Assembly: GCA_910579645.1 (NCBI GenBank)
Contig: CAJTVK010000015.1
Span: 1-47,095, forward strand
Reading direction: 5' to 3'
Source of the DNA: an uncultured Lachnospiraceae bacterium
GTDB taxonomy: Bacteria; Bacillota; Clostridia; Lachnospirales; Lachnospiraceae
Length of the DNA: 47,095 nucleotides
In this document: positions 1 through 7,798 of the stretch, piece by piece
How the letters are laid out: the number at the start of each line of letters is the position of its first letter
Numbering within the stretch: the stretch's first letter is position 1
The notes under the pieces: generated by a model
The model's database searches: none
What the model was told of the DNA's origin: nothing
What the model saw: only the letters and a program-made list of their open reading frames with translations
Made by a program: the position numbers and the translations under genes

Positions 1-1
1 G

Positions 2-475
2 CGGAAGGAATACCAACAGCTTCAGCAGGCGGTTGAGAACGGCACAAAGCGGATAGCGGAAATCGACAGGCTGATTGAAAAGGTGTTTGAACAGAACGCA
101 GGCGGCATCCTCTCCGACGAACGGTTTGCGAAAATGCTTCAGAACTACGAAAAGGAACAGAAAGCATTAACGCAGGAAGTGGAAGAAAACCGCCAGACCT
201 TGCACAACGCCGAACAGCGGGTAATGGATTTAAGGCTTGTCTTACGCACTTTGCGGGAAATGACCGACATTAAGGAGCTTACCCCTACGCTTGTCAATTC
301 GCTGATTGAGCGTATCGAAGTCCACAACAGCGACAAATCCGGCGGACACAGCCATGTGAAGGTAGACATTTATTTTACAGCGGTGGGCATGATAGATATT
401 CCCACCGAAAAAGAAATCCTCGCCACGATGGAAGAAATACGGAACAACCCACAGGACTTTAAATTTGTGGCTTAA
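2..475 (+). CDS. Large serine recombinase (TnpX-like), C-terminal fragment
   Basis: The frame is open from the first bases of the window, so only the C-terminal ~157 residues are present and the 5' part lies outside. The visible part is a long charged coiled coil followed by a compact end with the pattern LIERIEVHN...HVKVDIYF. This is how Tn4451/TnpX-type large serine recombinases (DUF4368-like tail) end. Such enzymes excise and integrate mobile elements through 2-bp staggered cuts. The catalytic serine domain cannot be seen. It sits at the edge of a stretch of decayed mobile-element genes, which fits its being the recombinase of an older element. Family call is confident; whether the whole gene is intact is unknown. 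Confidence 0.8.
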   Translation, partial: RKEYQQLQQAVENGTKRIAEIDRLIEKVFEQNAGGILSDERFAKMLQNYEKEQKALTQEVEENRQTLHNAEQRVMDLRLVLRTLREMTDIKELTPTLVNSLIERIEVHNSDKSGGHSHVKVDIYFTAVGMIDIPTEKEILATMEEIRNNPQDFKFVA

Positions 476-537
476 CAAACGGATACGGCGCAGCCCTAAA
501 AAGGAGGCTGCTTGCGGCAAATAGGAAACTGAAGCAT

Positions 538-1217
538 TTGGATGAGGATAAGAAGTTATTAAAGATAGTATCAGATTTAGAAAGGCTGAAAAAAAGAGGT
601 AATAAAGGAGATATTGAGAAACATTTAGACATGGCGTTAGAGGATATTGCCAAAATGATGAATATGTATGGAGGCGATAAGAATAATGTAGGACATGCCA
701 GTAAGCAGCCACATAAGCAAGTTCTTCCTTTTTTAGTACAACAGGTTCTGTTTTATATTGCGGTTATTTGTATTGAAGACTATGGAAGAGAACAGAAGCT
801 AGTGATACAAGAGTTAAGAGAATTGGGAGTTACTATATCACATAATTTTTTCAGCAGAATGCTTACAACGCCGAGCCAGTATGTTTCTATGAAAAAGTAT
901 AAGCAGCCTGAGTTGCCGATGCCCTATATGGGACAAAAAATAAGGATTTGTCGATTGCTATTAAGAACCTTGTATATCAGGCCGGAAAACATGATGTTTT
1001 CTGTGATATTTTTGGAGGCAGTGGGGCGGCTTTACTTTCTGTGGACAGGCGTAAAGAGGCAGAATATGTATATAATGAGTTGAACCGTGGAATTCATAAC
1101 CTGTTTGTTGTTTTAGTGGATGACAAATTACATAAAGAGTTAATAGAAGAACTGGAGCTTCTTCAAAAGGATATAAGAAGAGAAGGTGTATGGTTAGATA
1201 TTGATTTTGAATCTTAA
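538..1217 (+). pseudogene. D12-class adenine DNA methyltransferase remnant, frameshifted and truncated
   Basis: The first ~130 codons (TTG start at 538, no clear ribosome binding site) read in one frame. The reading then continues in the -1 frame after a run of six A at 935-940. The continuation reads KNKDLSIAIKNL, then DIFGGSGAALL and YNELNRGIHNLF, which match the SAM-binding motif I and following region of D12 (Dam-like) N6-adenine methylases. Adding one A restores a single frame, so a deletion in the A tract is likely. The protein stops at 1217, before any DPPY catalytic motif, so it should be inactive as a methylase even with slippage. Its neighbours are small mobile-element genes. Confidence 0.65.
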
Positions 1218-1324
1218 GAAAAAAATGTAAAGGAGATGTTTCTTATGGTAACGATAACAAGTTTGCATACAACTGTGCAGTCCATAAGAACAGGAAGAGG
1301 ACTGCACGTGCGAATGCAGGGAGG

Positions 1325-1684
1325 ATGCTGTGTATCATGGAAGACATGGCAGAGGATGAGCCTTACGGCGTATCGGAGTCCGTGGTTTCTGAATATACAG
1401 GACAGGTTGATGAATATGAGAAACTGGATGACGAGTATGAATTCCAGTATGCGGTATCGACAGTCAATGACAGGCTTGTGGAGATTCTTATTTATCACCG
1501 TCTGCATTTCTGGAGGTGTATGCAGCAGGCTTTAAAGGGTATCCCTAAGTCGGTGGCATCACTGCGGAGAATGGCGGAGGAAGCCCCTGATATTGGGGAA
1601 CTGATATGGATTATCCTGTCAAGCGGTAGAGATATAGTCAGGATGATTGAGATGGAGGAGGTGAAGGGGGGTGTGACAGTATGA
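1325..1684 (+). CDS. Hypothetical protein, mobile-element cargo
   Basis: A 119-aa, Glu/Asp-rich, probably soluble protein with no family I recognise. The same frame stays open about 30 codons upstream, back to a stop near 1229, and the peptide there also looks coding (YGNDNKFAYNC...), but it has no usable start codon. A short indel near the good AGGAG at 1231-1235 may have cost the original start: that AGGAG now sits before an ATG at 1236 in another frame. Starts at 1325 or 1337 are both possible. Its stop overlaps the next start (ATGA at 1681), suggesting translational coupling. Function unknown. Confidence 0.45.
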   Translation: MLCIMEDMAEDEPYGVSESVVSEYTGQVDEYEKLDDEYEFQYAVSTVNDRLVEILIYHRLHFWRCMQQALKGIPKSVASLRRMAEEAPDIGELIWIILSSGRDIVRMIEMEEVKGGVTV

Positions 1685-1917
1685 AGGCTTTGGATGTAAT
1701 GGAGCGTCTTTCAGATTTGAGCATAAAGCAGTTAGTGCTTTTTTATGAACTGTGCAAGGCAGGGGTAGTGCGTTTCGACATGGGAAACCCTGTTCATGCA
1801 GTGCTGTTAAGACAGATGTACATGATGATGCAGAGAAACATGGATATGGAAGCTAGAATCCAGGACAGTTTATTACCAGTATGTGTGCAGAATTGGAAGT
1901 TTATTCTTCTAAATTGA
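1681..1917 (+). CDS. Small hypothetical protein
   Basis: A 78-aa protein starting at ATG 1681, overlapping the stop of the preceding ORF by 4 bases, with a purine-rich GGAGGTGAAGGGG region just upstream. It is Met- and Leu-rich and reads as two or three short helices. No domain recognised. The coupling to its neighbour suggests both belong to one accessory transcript. Confidence 0.45.
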   Translation: MKALDVMERLSDLSIKQLVLFYELCKAGVVRFDMGNPVHAVLLRQMYMMMQRNMDMEARIQDSLLPVCVQNWKFILLN

Positions 1918-1932
1918 AGGGAGGTGTTTTGT

Positions 1933-2124
1933 ATGGCAGAAGGAAAGAAATACCTGAGAATCAGCGAGGCGGCGGCTATGATTGGATGTTCTGGGCAGAC
2001 CCTGCGGAATTATCAGGTGAAGGGATTGTTGGTGCCTGAAATTATTTTTGAATCGGGGCAGAGGAGGTATTCCGTCAGCCAGATTGAAAAGTTTATTCAG
2101 GAAAAGATGGGGGTAAAGGTATGA
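1933..2124 (+). CDS. MerR-type helix-turn-helix protein (excisionase-like)
   Basis: A 63-aa protein. ATG 1933 is chosen over the in-frame GTG at 1924 because AAGGGAGG (1917-1924) lies 8 bases upstream. The sequence LRISEAAAMIGCSGQTLRNY followed by a QRRYS...IEKFI wing is a classic MerR/excisionase winged helix. The protein is only the DNA-binding head with no effector domain, as in recombination directionality factors and small regulators of mobile elements. It could act as excisionase for the recombinase at the window's left edge or as a local repressor. The family is clear, the role is inferred. Confidence 0.7.
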   Translation: MAEGKKYLRISEAAAMIGCSGQTLRNYQVKGLLVPEIIFESGQRRYSVSQIEKFIQEKMGVKV

Positions 2125-2278
2125 AGTACAAAAAGGGTGCTTAAAGACAATGGAATTTGTCTGGGATGTCGTCTGCTTTCGTGCTGGTGAAATGATGTCT
2201 GCCGCTAAAACCTTACTCAGGGAGGCAGCCAGGACAACTGCCGAAGCCCCTTTGGTCTGAGTCATGCGGCACAGATTT

Positions 2279-2307
2279 TTGACTTGTACAAAGGTGGCAA
2301 GTATGGT
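2279..2307 (+). promoter_or_regulatory. Sigma-A type promoter
   Basis: TTGACT at 2279-2284, a 17-base spacer and TATGGT at 2302-2307 give a plausible promoter with a start near 2314. It lies in a gene-free stretch and leads into a region of many hairpins ending in a terminator at 2629-2667. Confidence 0.5.
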
Positions 2308-2313
2308 AAAATA

Positions 2314-2667
2314 ATCTTCGGGATTTCAAGAGGACAAAGGTGTACCACTCGACACTGTTGACGCAGTGCCGAGCAAGGTTGGTAATCCAGCTACCACACA
2401 ATACAGACAAAGTCTGCGATACACGCAAAAGTAATTATAAACCACGCAGGGTAAAATTACAATATTTTTTGTCCGTGTCAGAGCAGAGGGAGTCTAAACC
2501 TTAAGATAGATTGGGGTGTAGAAGTGTGGACGCATACTGCTACACCTCTCTTGATTTCCCACTTAAGTGCGTCAGTGGCGGAGAAATCCGCCGCCAGGCA
2601 CTATGTGGGAAGTCGGAGTTTGAAAGGACTGCGATTAGTTTGTTGTACTTCTCGCAGCCCTTTTTTT
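2314..2667 (+). ncRNA. Candidate structured RNA or long leader, unidentified
   Basis: About 350 bases without a convincing ORF, lying between a promoter and an intrinsic terminator. Several hairpins can be read directly: CACTG/CAGTG at 2353-2368, GGTA/TACC at 2381-2395, CAGAC-AAA-GTCTG at 2404-2416, GGGGTGTAG/CTACACCTC at 2513-2548, and GGCGGA-GAAA-TCCGCC at 2577-2592 with a GNRA tetraloop. The region upstream (2125-2278) also looks structured. It ends about 60 bases before the lipoprotein ATG. It may therefore be a stand-alone RNA (large ornate RNAs of the ROOL/GOLLD kind occur on Firmicute mobile elements) or a regulated leader with a terminator switch. No known class was recognised. Confidence 0.4.
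2629..2667 (+). terminator. Intrinsic terminator
   Basis: CTGCGA (2629-2634) pairs with TCGCAG (2652-2657), followed by CCC and seven T (2661-2667). It ends the candidate structured RNA before the lipoprotein gene. Confidence 0.65.
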
Positions 2668-2724
2668 CTTGCTTTGAAGAAACCCTTAAGGAAAAATACA
2701 GATTTATGGGAGGATGGAAAAAAG

Positions 2725-4143
2725 ATGAAGAAAAAACTGATTTATGGTCTGGCATTTATTGGCATGAGTACGTTGCTGGCGGGATGCCATATGAAGCATG
2801 AGTGGGTGGAGGCAACCTGTACGGAGCCGAGAACCTGTAGTGTAGGGGGAGAGACGGAAGGCGAGGCTCTTGGACATACATGGGTGGATGCGACCTGTAC
2901 GGAGCCAAAGATATGCAGCGTATGCGGAGAGACAGAAGGAGAGGCTTTAGGGCATACATGGGCAGAGGCGACTTATGAGACACCTAAGACCTGCTCTGTA
3001 TGCAGCCTGACAGAGGGGGAACCATTGCCTCAGCCTTATGCGGATGCAAATGGTTTGGAGTTCTTTAAAGATATTTCCTTTACCAGCAAAGGGATACGCT
3101 ATAATGTGGATATGCCGGAAGACTATGAGACCATTGATGCTGATGTGGAGATTACCGATATCATGATTGAGGATGCCGACAGCGGGAAAGAACAGACTGT
3201 TACAATCACATATACGGTGAAGGGCAGAATCTCACATGATCGGCTTGCTATAGTGGTGCCGCATTTTAGAATATGGGATATCTATACAGGAGGGATTGTT
3301 CCAGATGCATCTATACTGAAGGATGGGCAGGTATCAGGCAGTGTTACATTGGAGTGGGATGGTGTGGCTTATTCCATAGGACAGGAAAAATACAGCCAAT
3401 GGGAGCAGCATGGTTGGGATGAGAATGTTGATGGCGGCACCAGTGTAATGGAGAATACTTTAGTTGTAGTTATTACTGTGCCGAAAGATTATGACGGTTT
3501 GGCACTCTATATGGGATTTGAAGATGAATACCGTAAACTACATTATGGAAATAATGGGGAAAATAGTGAAGGGGATGGCGGAGAAGCGGCTATTAGGTAC
3601 ATTTTAGATACATTTGAAGATGGGGATTATTTAATAAAGGTTAGGGATGCCTTTGAAATGCTTTCTCCCTCAGACGAGTCAAAGCCAGAGGATAGTACAG
3701 ATGTTGCTGCTGATAATGAAATTTTGGAAGAAGATGCATACCAGATGGACAACGCTCAGTTGGATTCGGTAAACGACCCAGTTTTGAATGGCGAGGCTAA
3801 GTTTAAGGAGAACAGGACACCAGTGCAGTCAGGAGAGATTATTGGTAAGCACCTCATTGAGGGGTACGATTCATCACAGTATAATGCTTTTGATTTACAG
3901 GTTATGCTTGAGAAGCACTATGGTAAGGAACTTGATATCAACTCATGCAGTTATATTGCAGATTGGTGTGCGTGGGAGTTATCCGAGGTTGATATCGATG
4001 TGCCAGAAGACAGTTTACAGTACAAGATAGAGGCAGCAGCAATTCTAAAAGACATGGGGGTATTCACTGATGATATCATAACAAGTATCGGAGTATCCGT
4101 TGAGAGTTGCAATAACTTTATTAATCAGTTAAAAGCGGAGTAG
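2725..4143 (+). CDS. Lipoprotein with Cys-rich 26-residue repeats
   Basis: A 472-aa secreted lipoprotein. ATG 2725 is chosen because it follows GGGAGG (2708-2713) and opens directly with a lipoprotein signal peptide: MKKK, a hydrophobic stretch and the lipobox LAGC (Cys 21). Next come three tandem ~26-residue repeats of the type HTWVDATCTEPKxCSVCG.TEGEALG. The first copy has lost one Cys (SVGG) and the third is divergent. Such repeats are common in Clostridia surface proteins; the CxxC pairs suggest metal binding or disulfides. The middle is a beta-rich domain of about 200 residues that I do not recognise. The C-terminus is an acidic linker and a helical domain. Membrane-anchored on the outer face; function unknown. 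Confidence 0.8.
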   Translation: MKKKLIYGLAFIGMSTLLAGCHMKHEWVEATCTEPRTCSVGGETEGEALGHTWVDATCTEPKICSVCGETEGEALGHTWAEATYETPKTCSVCSLTEGEPLPQPYADANGLEFFKDISFTSKGIRYNVDMPEDYETIDADVEITDIMIEDADSGKEQTVTITYTVKGRISHDRLAIVVPHFRIWDIYTGGIVPDASILKDGQVSGSVTLEWDGVAYSIGQEKYSQWEQHGWDENVDGGTSVMENTLVVVITVPKDYDGLALYMGFEDEYRKLHYGNNGENSEGDGGEAAIRYILDTFEDGDYLIKVRDAFEMLSPSDESKPEDSTDVAADNEILEEDAYQMDNAQLDSVNDPVLNGEAKFKENRTPVQSGEIIGKHLIEGYDSSQYNAFDLQVMLEKHYGKELDINSCSYIADWCAWELSEVDIDVPEDSLQYKIEAAAILKDMGVFTDDIITSIGVSVESCNNFINQLKAE

Positions 4144-4265
4144 CACTATGATTCAAAGGTTTACAGTAAGGGAATATAGAAAGTTTAGTCGGGATATATT
4201 TCGATATAGTTGATGATAAGGTAGTCAGGGTTTATACAACAACTCCATAATCAGGGGTGTTTTTC

Positions 4266-4300
4266 AAAGCCATTGGTTCTAATCCACCAATGGCTTTTTT
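4266..4300 (+). terminator. Intrinsic terminator after the lipoprotein gene
   Basis: An 11-bp perfect stem AAAGCCATTGG (4266-4276) / CCAATGGCTTT (4287-4297) with a 10-base loop runs into a T tract. The rest of the gap 4144-4478 shows no gene. Confidence 0.85.
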
Positions 4301-4478
4301 GCATCACCAATAAACAAAATCTCCCCCAAGCCACCCCAGCTTTTTGTGCATACCTGACGAACTTAAAAAAATGACTTGCAATTCCCCAAAAACAGAGTGA
4401 TGAATGGTAGCAACCTAAAACAAGCCGCCCTTTTTCTATGGGAGCGGCGGCATCTACAGAAAAAGGAGGAAATTGCAT

Positions 4479-4847
4479 ATGTTACATGTTTTAACACCAA
4501 AAGGAGTACTGCGTGAGGTAATCAAGTCAGAGCCTGTGTGCGAGACGAGGGTTAAATTTAACGGTGGGATGAAGAGGGTTGTGGAGGCTGCTGAGGGAAT
4601 GGACTCCAAGCCGACAGCCTTAAATATCCTGTTCAGGCATACGGAGGGGCAGTTTTTTGGGATGTGCTCTGTTAATGACCTGTTCATAGGGAACCTTAAA
4701 CCGGAGAAAGTGTCTGAGATACAGGGTAAGCTGCTGTCAGAGGGCTTCTACGATTTCAGCAGGCTGCATTACCAGAAGGCGTTCATAGTGGATAAAACAG
4801 ACTTCGATGAAGGCGTTTCAGACCCTTATACAAGCTGCCGCCCATAG
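4479..4847 (+). CDS. Hypothetical protein truncated by a junction with a DUF262 gene
   Basis: ATG 4479 lies 9 bases after AAAGGAGG (4462-4469), an excellent ribosome binding site. The protein (122 aa) starts MLHVLTPKG and looks like a small soluble accessory protein of clostridial mobile elements. No domain recognised. After about residue 108 the frame runs out of phase into DNA that in the +2 frame encodes the middle of a DUF262 protein (from ~4811). The last dozen residues are therefore probably foreign and the native C-terminus has been lost. Confidence 0.55.
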   Translation: MLHVLTPKGVLREVIKSEPVCETRVKFNGGMKRVVEAAEGMDSKPTALNILFRHTEGQFFGMCSVNDLFIGNLKPEKVSEIQGKLLSEGFYDFSRLHYQKAFIVDKTDFDEGVSDPYTSCRP

Positions 4848-5680
4848 TCCTGCTTAAGGACAAGGCAGGCGAGGACTCAAGGAACAGGGAGGCCTTTACC
4901 TATGAGATTCTGGACGGGCAGCAGAGGCTTACCAACATCTTCAGCTTTATTGATGACGGATGGGCGTTGCACAGTGCGACGCCGCTTGTCTCAATGGATG
5001 GTTTTGAATATGAGGTGGCAGACAGGAAGTTCTCAGAGCTTGAGGAGGAACTCCAGAATGCAGTAACCCAGTTCAGCTTCTCCGTGCAGCGTCTGGAAAA
5101 CTATACGATGGAGGAAGCCGAGTCTTTATTCTTCAATATCAATTCAGGCGTGAACCTGTCGCCAGTGCAGAAATCCAAGTCAAGGATGGGGACTGACCTG
5201 ATCAGGTTCTTCACATGACTGCTGGAGGGCGTTTTTTTCAGCCAGGCGGTAAACATGACCGAGGCGCAGGCAAAGCGTGAGGACGACCTGCTGATGCTCC
5301 TGCAGTCAGCCCTGCTTCTGGACAACAGGCATGAAGGCACCGAATATAAGTTCATATCTGCGGCATACTGTCTTTCCTATGCGGAGTCCATAAGGGACGT
5401 TTATGGCGGGGACAGGCGGAAGCGGCTGTCGGAAGTGGTCGCCTACCTTGACAGGGCGTTTACGTTCAAAAACAAGTTCCTGAACAGGAACGACGTTGCT
5501 GTGGTGGTGGTCATGGCAGAGGTCGCCCTTGAGAACGGCATAGGGGAGAAAGATTTCAGCAGCTTTGTGAATATTTTTGCCAACAGCATCTACAAGTCCT
5601 ATAAGGATGCGAGTGGGAGCGGCAATGTCAAGGCAAAGAGCACGCAGATGAGGCTTAAGCAGGGTGGTAGACCCCGTTAA
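4811..5680 (+). pseudogene. DUF262 (GmrSD-like) protein remnant with in-frame TGA
   Basis: One reading frame carries a DUF262 core: LPPIVLLKD, the diagnostic YEILDGQQRLTNI and FFNINSGVNLSPVQK. It is interrupted by TGA at 5216-5218 and then continues in the same frame for another 150 codons (LLEGVFFSQAV...) to 5680. DUF262 proteins bind nucleotides and often act in modification-dependent restriction and phage defence (GmrSD, BrxU-type) or as ParB/Srx-fold NTPases. The N-terminal part that normally carries a YQRPY.W motif is missing, replaced by the unrelated gene at 4479. The single stop looks like a recent nonsense mutation in a gene already truncated at its 5' end. Confidence 0.65.
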
Positions 5681-5864
5681 GAAAAAGAGGGTTCTGACAA
5701 AAGTGAAACCAACTGCAGATGTTTATGATGACAGCCAGTTTAATATTGTAGCAAAGTTTATTATTCCAGTAGAAGAGTGCGAAGATTATTGTAAGAATGT
5801 AGTGCATAGGCGTTTTATTCCGAGGTATTGGAAGAATATCATGGTTAAGATAGCAATCTGTTAG
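5664..5864 (+). CDS. Possible small protein, doubtful
   Basis: A 66-codon ORF with a GTG start at 5664, overlapping the end of the DUF262 remnant. The composition looks partly coding, but there is no good ribosome binding site and no recognised family. It may be a gene fragment. The following gap up to 6035 shows no other gene. Confidence 0.2.
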   Translation: MVDPVKKKRVLTKVKPTADVYDDSQFNIVAKFIIPVEECEDYCKNVVHRRFIPRYWKNIMVKIAIC

Positions 5865-6035
5865 GAAAAAAGTATTAAGGCATTGTCCGGGGTATCCTTG
5901 ATAATGTCTAACGCAGAGGCGGCACAATTAGCTATAATTATTATATCAGTCCTAAATTATTTTATGAGTCACTATATATAATGATGGGGTGGCGGATGTT
6001 GATATAGTATGGTAATATATGTTTGAGGTGATTGC

Positions 6036-6662
6036 TTGGAAGATATTTTGAAAAAAGATGGATTGTCATTAGAATTACTGGGAGACTTATCCTATCAATC
6101 AGGACTGGGAATAAGGCTGAAGAAAAATCTTCATTATTTTGACAGGGAAGCATTGTTTGAAGAATTAATGTCAGTAAATAAATGGTATGATACCTGTGAG
6201 CTGCTTCATGGGGTGATAGTAGATTACCGCATAAAAAGTATCCAGTCGGCAATGCTGAAATATGACAGATATTATCCAGACCATCAGGCAGCAAAGGTAT
6301 TCAATGATATGCTGGGATTCCGTGCTCTTTGTGACAGCTATCAGGAAATACTGGACATAGCTGTGTTAGATAAGATACGTGTGGCGGATATGACTGGTGG
6401 TAAGGCAAAAGATGACGGTTATCGGGGAGTCCATGTGTATTTTCAGATGAGCAGTTTTCACTACCCGATAGAAATCCAGTATAATACTTTTTATGACAGG
6501 CAACTGAATAATTGGCTTCATAAGTATGTATATAAAAGAAAATATGAAAACTATGTAGGAAGCCTGTTACGTCAGGCATATGAAGCTGCCAGAATCAGAA
6601 ATGAAAATGAATTTAGGGAGGTGTTGGGGAATGTGCTATCTGATTGCGAAAAAGTTCAATGA
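6036..6662 (+). CDS. RelA/SpoT-domain protein (possible small alarmone synthetase or toxin)
   Basis: A 208-aa protein. TTG 6036 is chosen because GAGGTGA (6024-6030) sits just upstream and no in-frame ATG is nearby. Residues ~60-170 show RelA/SpoT nucleotidyltransferase features: YRIKSIQSAMLKYDRYY, NDMLGFRALCDSY, DDGYRGVHVYF and PIEIQYNT. The GYRG.H and EIQ.T pattern is the (p)ppGpp synthetase core. There is no HD hydrolase and no TGS/ACT region, as in small alarmone synthetases and in toxSAS toxins that pyrophosphorylate adenine nucleotides or tRNA. The start of the next gene lies inside its 3' end, which suggests a coupled pair. Confidence 0.75.
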   Translation: MEDILKKDGLSLELLGDLSYQSGLGIRLKKNLHYFDREALFEELMSVNKWYDTCELLHGVIVDYRIKSIQSAMLKYDRYYPDHQAAKVFNDMLGFRALCDSYQEILDIAVLDKIRVADMTGGKAKDDGYRGVHVYFQMSSFHYPIEIQYNTFYDRQLNNWLHKYVYKRKYENYVGSLLRQAYEAARIRNENEFREVLGNVLSDCEKVQ

Positions 6663-6855
6663 TACAGGATGTCTTGCGTTACAGACAACACATGGTCATC
6701 ATTTGGCAGATTTTAAAGAAAAGCTGATGAAGGCTGTTGGCTATGAAACGATACAGCTTGTGACAATCAGCCGCCCGTCTGCGTATGGCGAGTATGAGCC
6801 ATATCATTTTGTGGAGACGGAACAGGAGTTTGAAGAAGCGGTAAAGAATATGTAA
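6631..6855 (+). CDS. Small protein coupled to the RelA-domain gene (DUF6718-like)
   Basis: A 74-aa protein starting MCYLIAKKF at ATG 6631, preceded by AGGGAGG (6615-6621). It overlaps the RelA-domain gene by 32 bases. Proteins beginning this way are common small accessory proteins in clostridial mobile elements; I recall them as DUF6718, but this is from memory. Its position is compatible with an antitoxin or partner role, which is inference only. Confidence 0.6.
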   Translation: MCYLIAKKFNDTGCLALQTTHGHHLADFKEKLMKAVGYETIQLVTISRPSAYGEYEPYHFVETEQEFEEAVKNM

Positions 6856-6918
6856 AAAATGAAGAAGACGGCAGGGCTGTCAGCGAGGCTTTTGGCTATA
6901 ATTATGTCTGACGAAAGT

Positions 6919-7038
6919 AAAGAGGTATATGTGCCGAGCCTTTGTCTGGGATGAATGAAAGAGGTATATGTGCTGAGCACTTTGTATAAAGAGGTACATG
7001 TGGCGAGCCCCAGATAAAGAGGCACTTGTGCTTAGCAG
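6919..7038 (+). repeat. Four degenerate direct repeats, AAAGAGGTATATGTGCCGAGC type
   Basis: Copies begin at 6919, 6958, 6988 and 7016, each about 20 bases, with start-to-start spacing of 39, 30 and 28 bases. The spacing is irregular and the last copy is divergent. No ORF explains them and they are not CRISPR-like. Confidence 0.7.
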
Positions 7039-7042
7039 CCGA

Positions 7043-7207
7043 CTAGTATATCATTGCATTAATCCTTAAGTAATCAGCACATGCTGTTTGTGCCAGTGCC
7101 GCGTTGTCATCGGCCAACGATGCCACCGCATCGCCTCCCTCTTCCGCCTTGCCCTGACGCAAACATCAAGCACTGATTACTCAAGGATTAATGCAATGAT
7201 GTACCAG
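7043..7207. repeat. Foldback (MITE-like) element with ~50-bp inverted arms, CTAG-type ends
   Basis: The left arm (from CTAG 7043, TATATCATTGCATTAATCC...) and right arm (ending at CCAG 7204-7207) are inverted copies over roughly 50 bases. They enclose a GC-rich core (GCCGCGTTGTCATCGGCCAA...). Related cores recur at ~16382-16450 and ~17020-17060. The ends resemble those of the elements at 16179-16977. Confidence 0.75.
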
Positions 7208-7234
7208 GCCCGCAAGTTGTGCATCTTAAATCAG

Positions 7235-7256
7235 CAGGCTTAAAAGCCTGATTTTA
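7235..7256 (+). terminator. Small hairpin with T-rich tail
   Basis: CAGGCTT (7235-7241) pairs with AAGCCTG (7244-7250), followed by ATTTTAT. A weak intrinsic terminator candidate between the repeat element and the thioesterase gene. Confidence 0.4.
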
Positions 7257-7260
7257 TGAT

Positions 7261-7313
7261 AACCATGTGGGAAGCCTGTCACGTCAGGCATATGAAGCTG
7301 CCAGAATCAGAAA
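7261..7313 (+). repeat. Duplicated 3' fragment of the RelA-domain gene
   Basis: About 53 bases nearly identical to 6549-6601 inside the RelA-domain gene (three differences seen). They encode a tail of the form VGSL.RQAYEAARIRN. The fragment lies just upstream of the thioesterase gene, beyond the foldback element, so it is a scar of a duplication or of a second lost copy. Confidence 0.8.
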
Positions 7314-7333
7314 TATAGGAGAAAACTAAATCT

Positions 7334-7756
7334 ATGAAAATGGAGAAACATATGGAAAAGGATTTTCCTTTGGAGCAGGTACGGAACATATTTCAGAATG
7401 ACCGGTTTGCCACGGAAAACGGTATGATGATAGAGGAAATAGGGGACGGTTATGCGAAATGCAGTTTACAGCTGACAGACCGCCACCGCAATGCCATGGG
7501 GGCGGTGATGGGAGGAGTATCCTTTACGCTGGCTGATTTTGCCTTTGCAGTGGCCGCAAACTGGCGGGAGATAGGCATGGTGTCGCTGAGTTCGAATATT
7601 GTTTATCTTGGTACCGCCAAAGGGGAACGGCTGATTGCGGAGGCGGTCTGCGTGAAAGACGGGCGTTCCACCGGGTATTACCAGGTGGATGTGCATGATG
7701 AATTGGGAAATCCGGTTGCCGCCGTGACATCCACGGGATTCCGGAAAGGGATGTAG
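7334..7756 (+). CDS. PaaI-family hotdog-fold thioesterase
   Basis: A 140-aa protein, the usual length for PaaI-type acyl-CoA thioesterases. The hallmark HRNAMGAVMGGVSFTLADFAF (residues ~55-75) gives the H..A.GG..F.LAD active-site helix. The following beta strands (MVSLSSNIVYL, GERLIAEAVCVKDGR, YYQVDVHDELG) complete the hotdog fold. It hydrolyses an acyl-CoA thioester in the cytosol; the substrate is unknown. Start ATG 7334 follows AGGAG at 7317-7321; ATG 7340 is an alternative. A GNAT acetyltransferase follows 42 bases downstream, probably in the same transcript. Confidence 0.85.
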   Translation: MKMEKHMEKDFPLEQVRNIFQNDRFATENGMMIEEIGDGYAKCSLQLTDRHRNAMGAVMGGVSFTLADFAFAVAANWREIGMVSLSSNIVYLGTAKGERLIAEAVCVKDGRSTGYYQVDVHDELGNPVAAVTSTGFRKGM

Positions 7757-7798
7757 GGAGAATCGGCATCGGAAATTTATGACAGGAGGGCAGGACGG

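Noticed and set aside
6919..7038. Possible CRISPR array
   Set aside because: Only four degenerate repeats, irregular 28-39 base periods, spacers of about 8-19 bases and no cas genes nearby.
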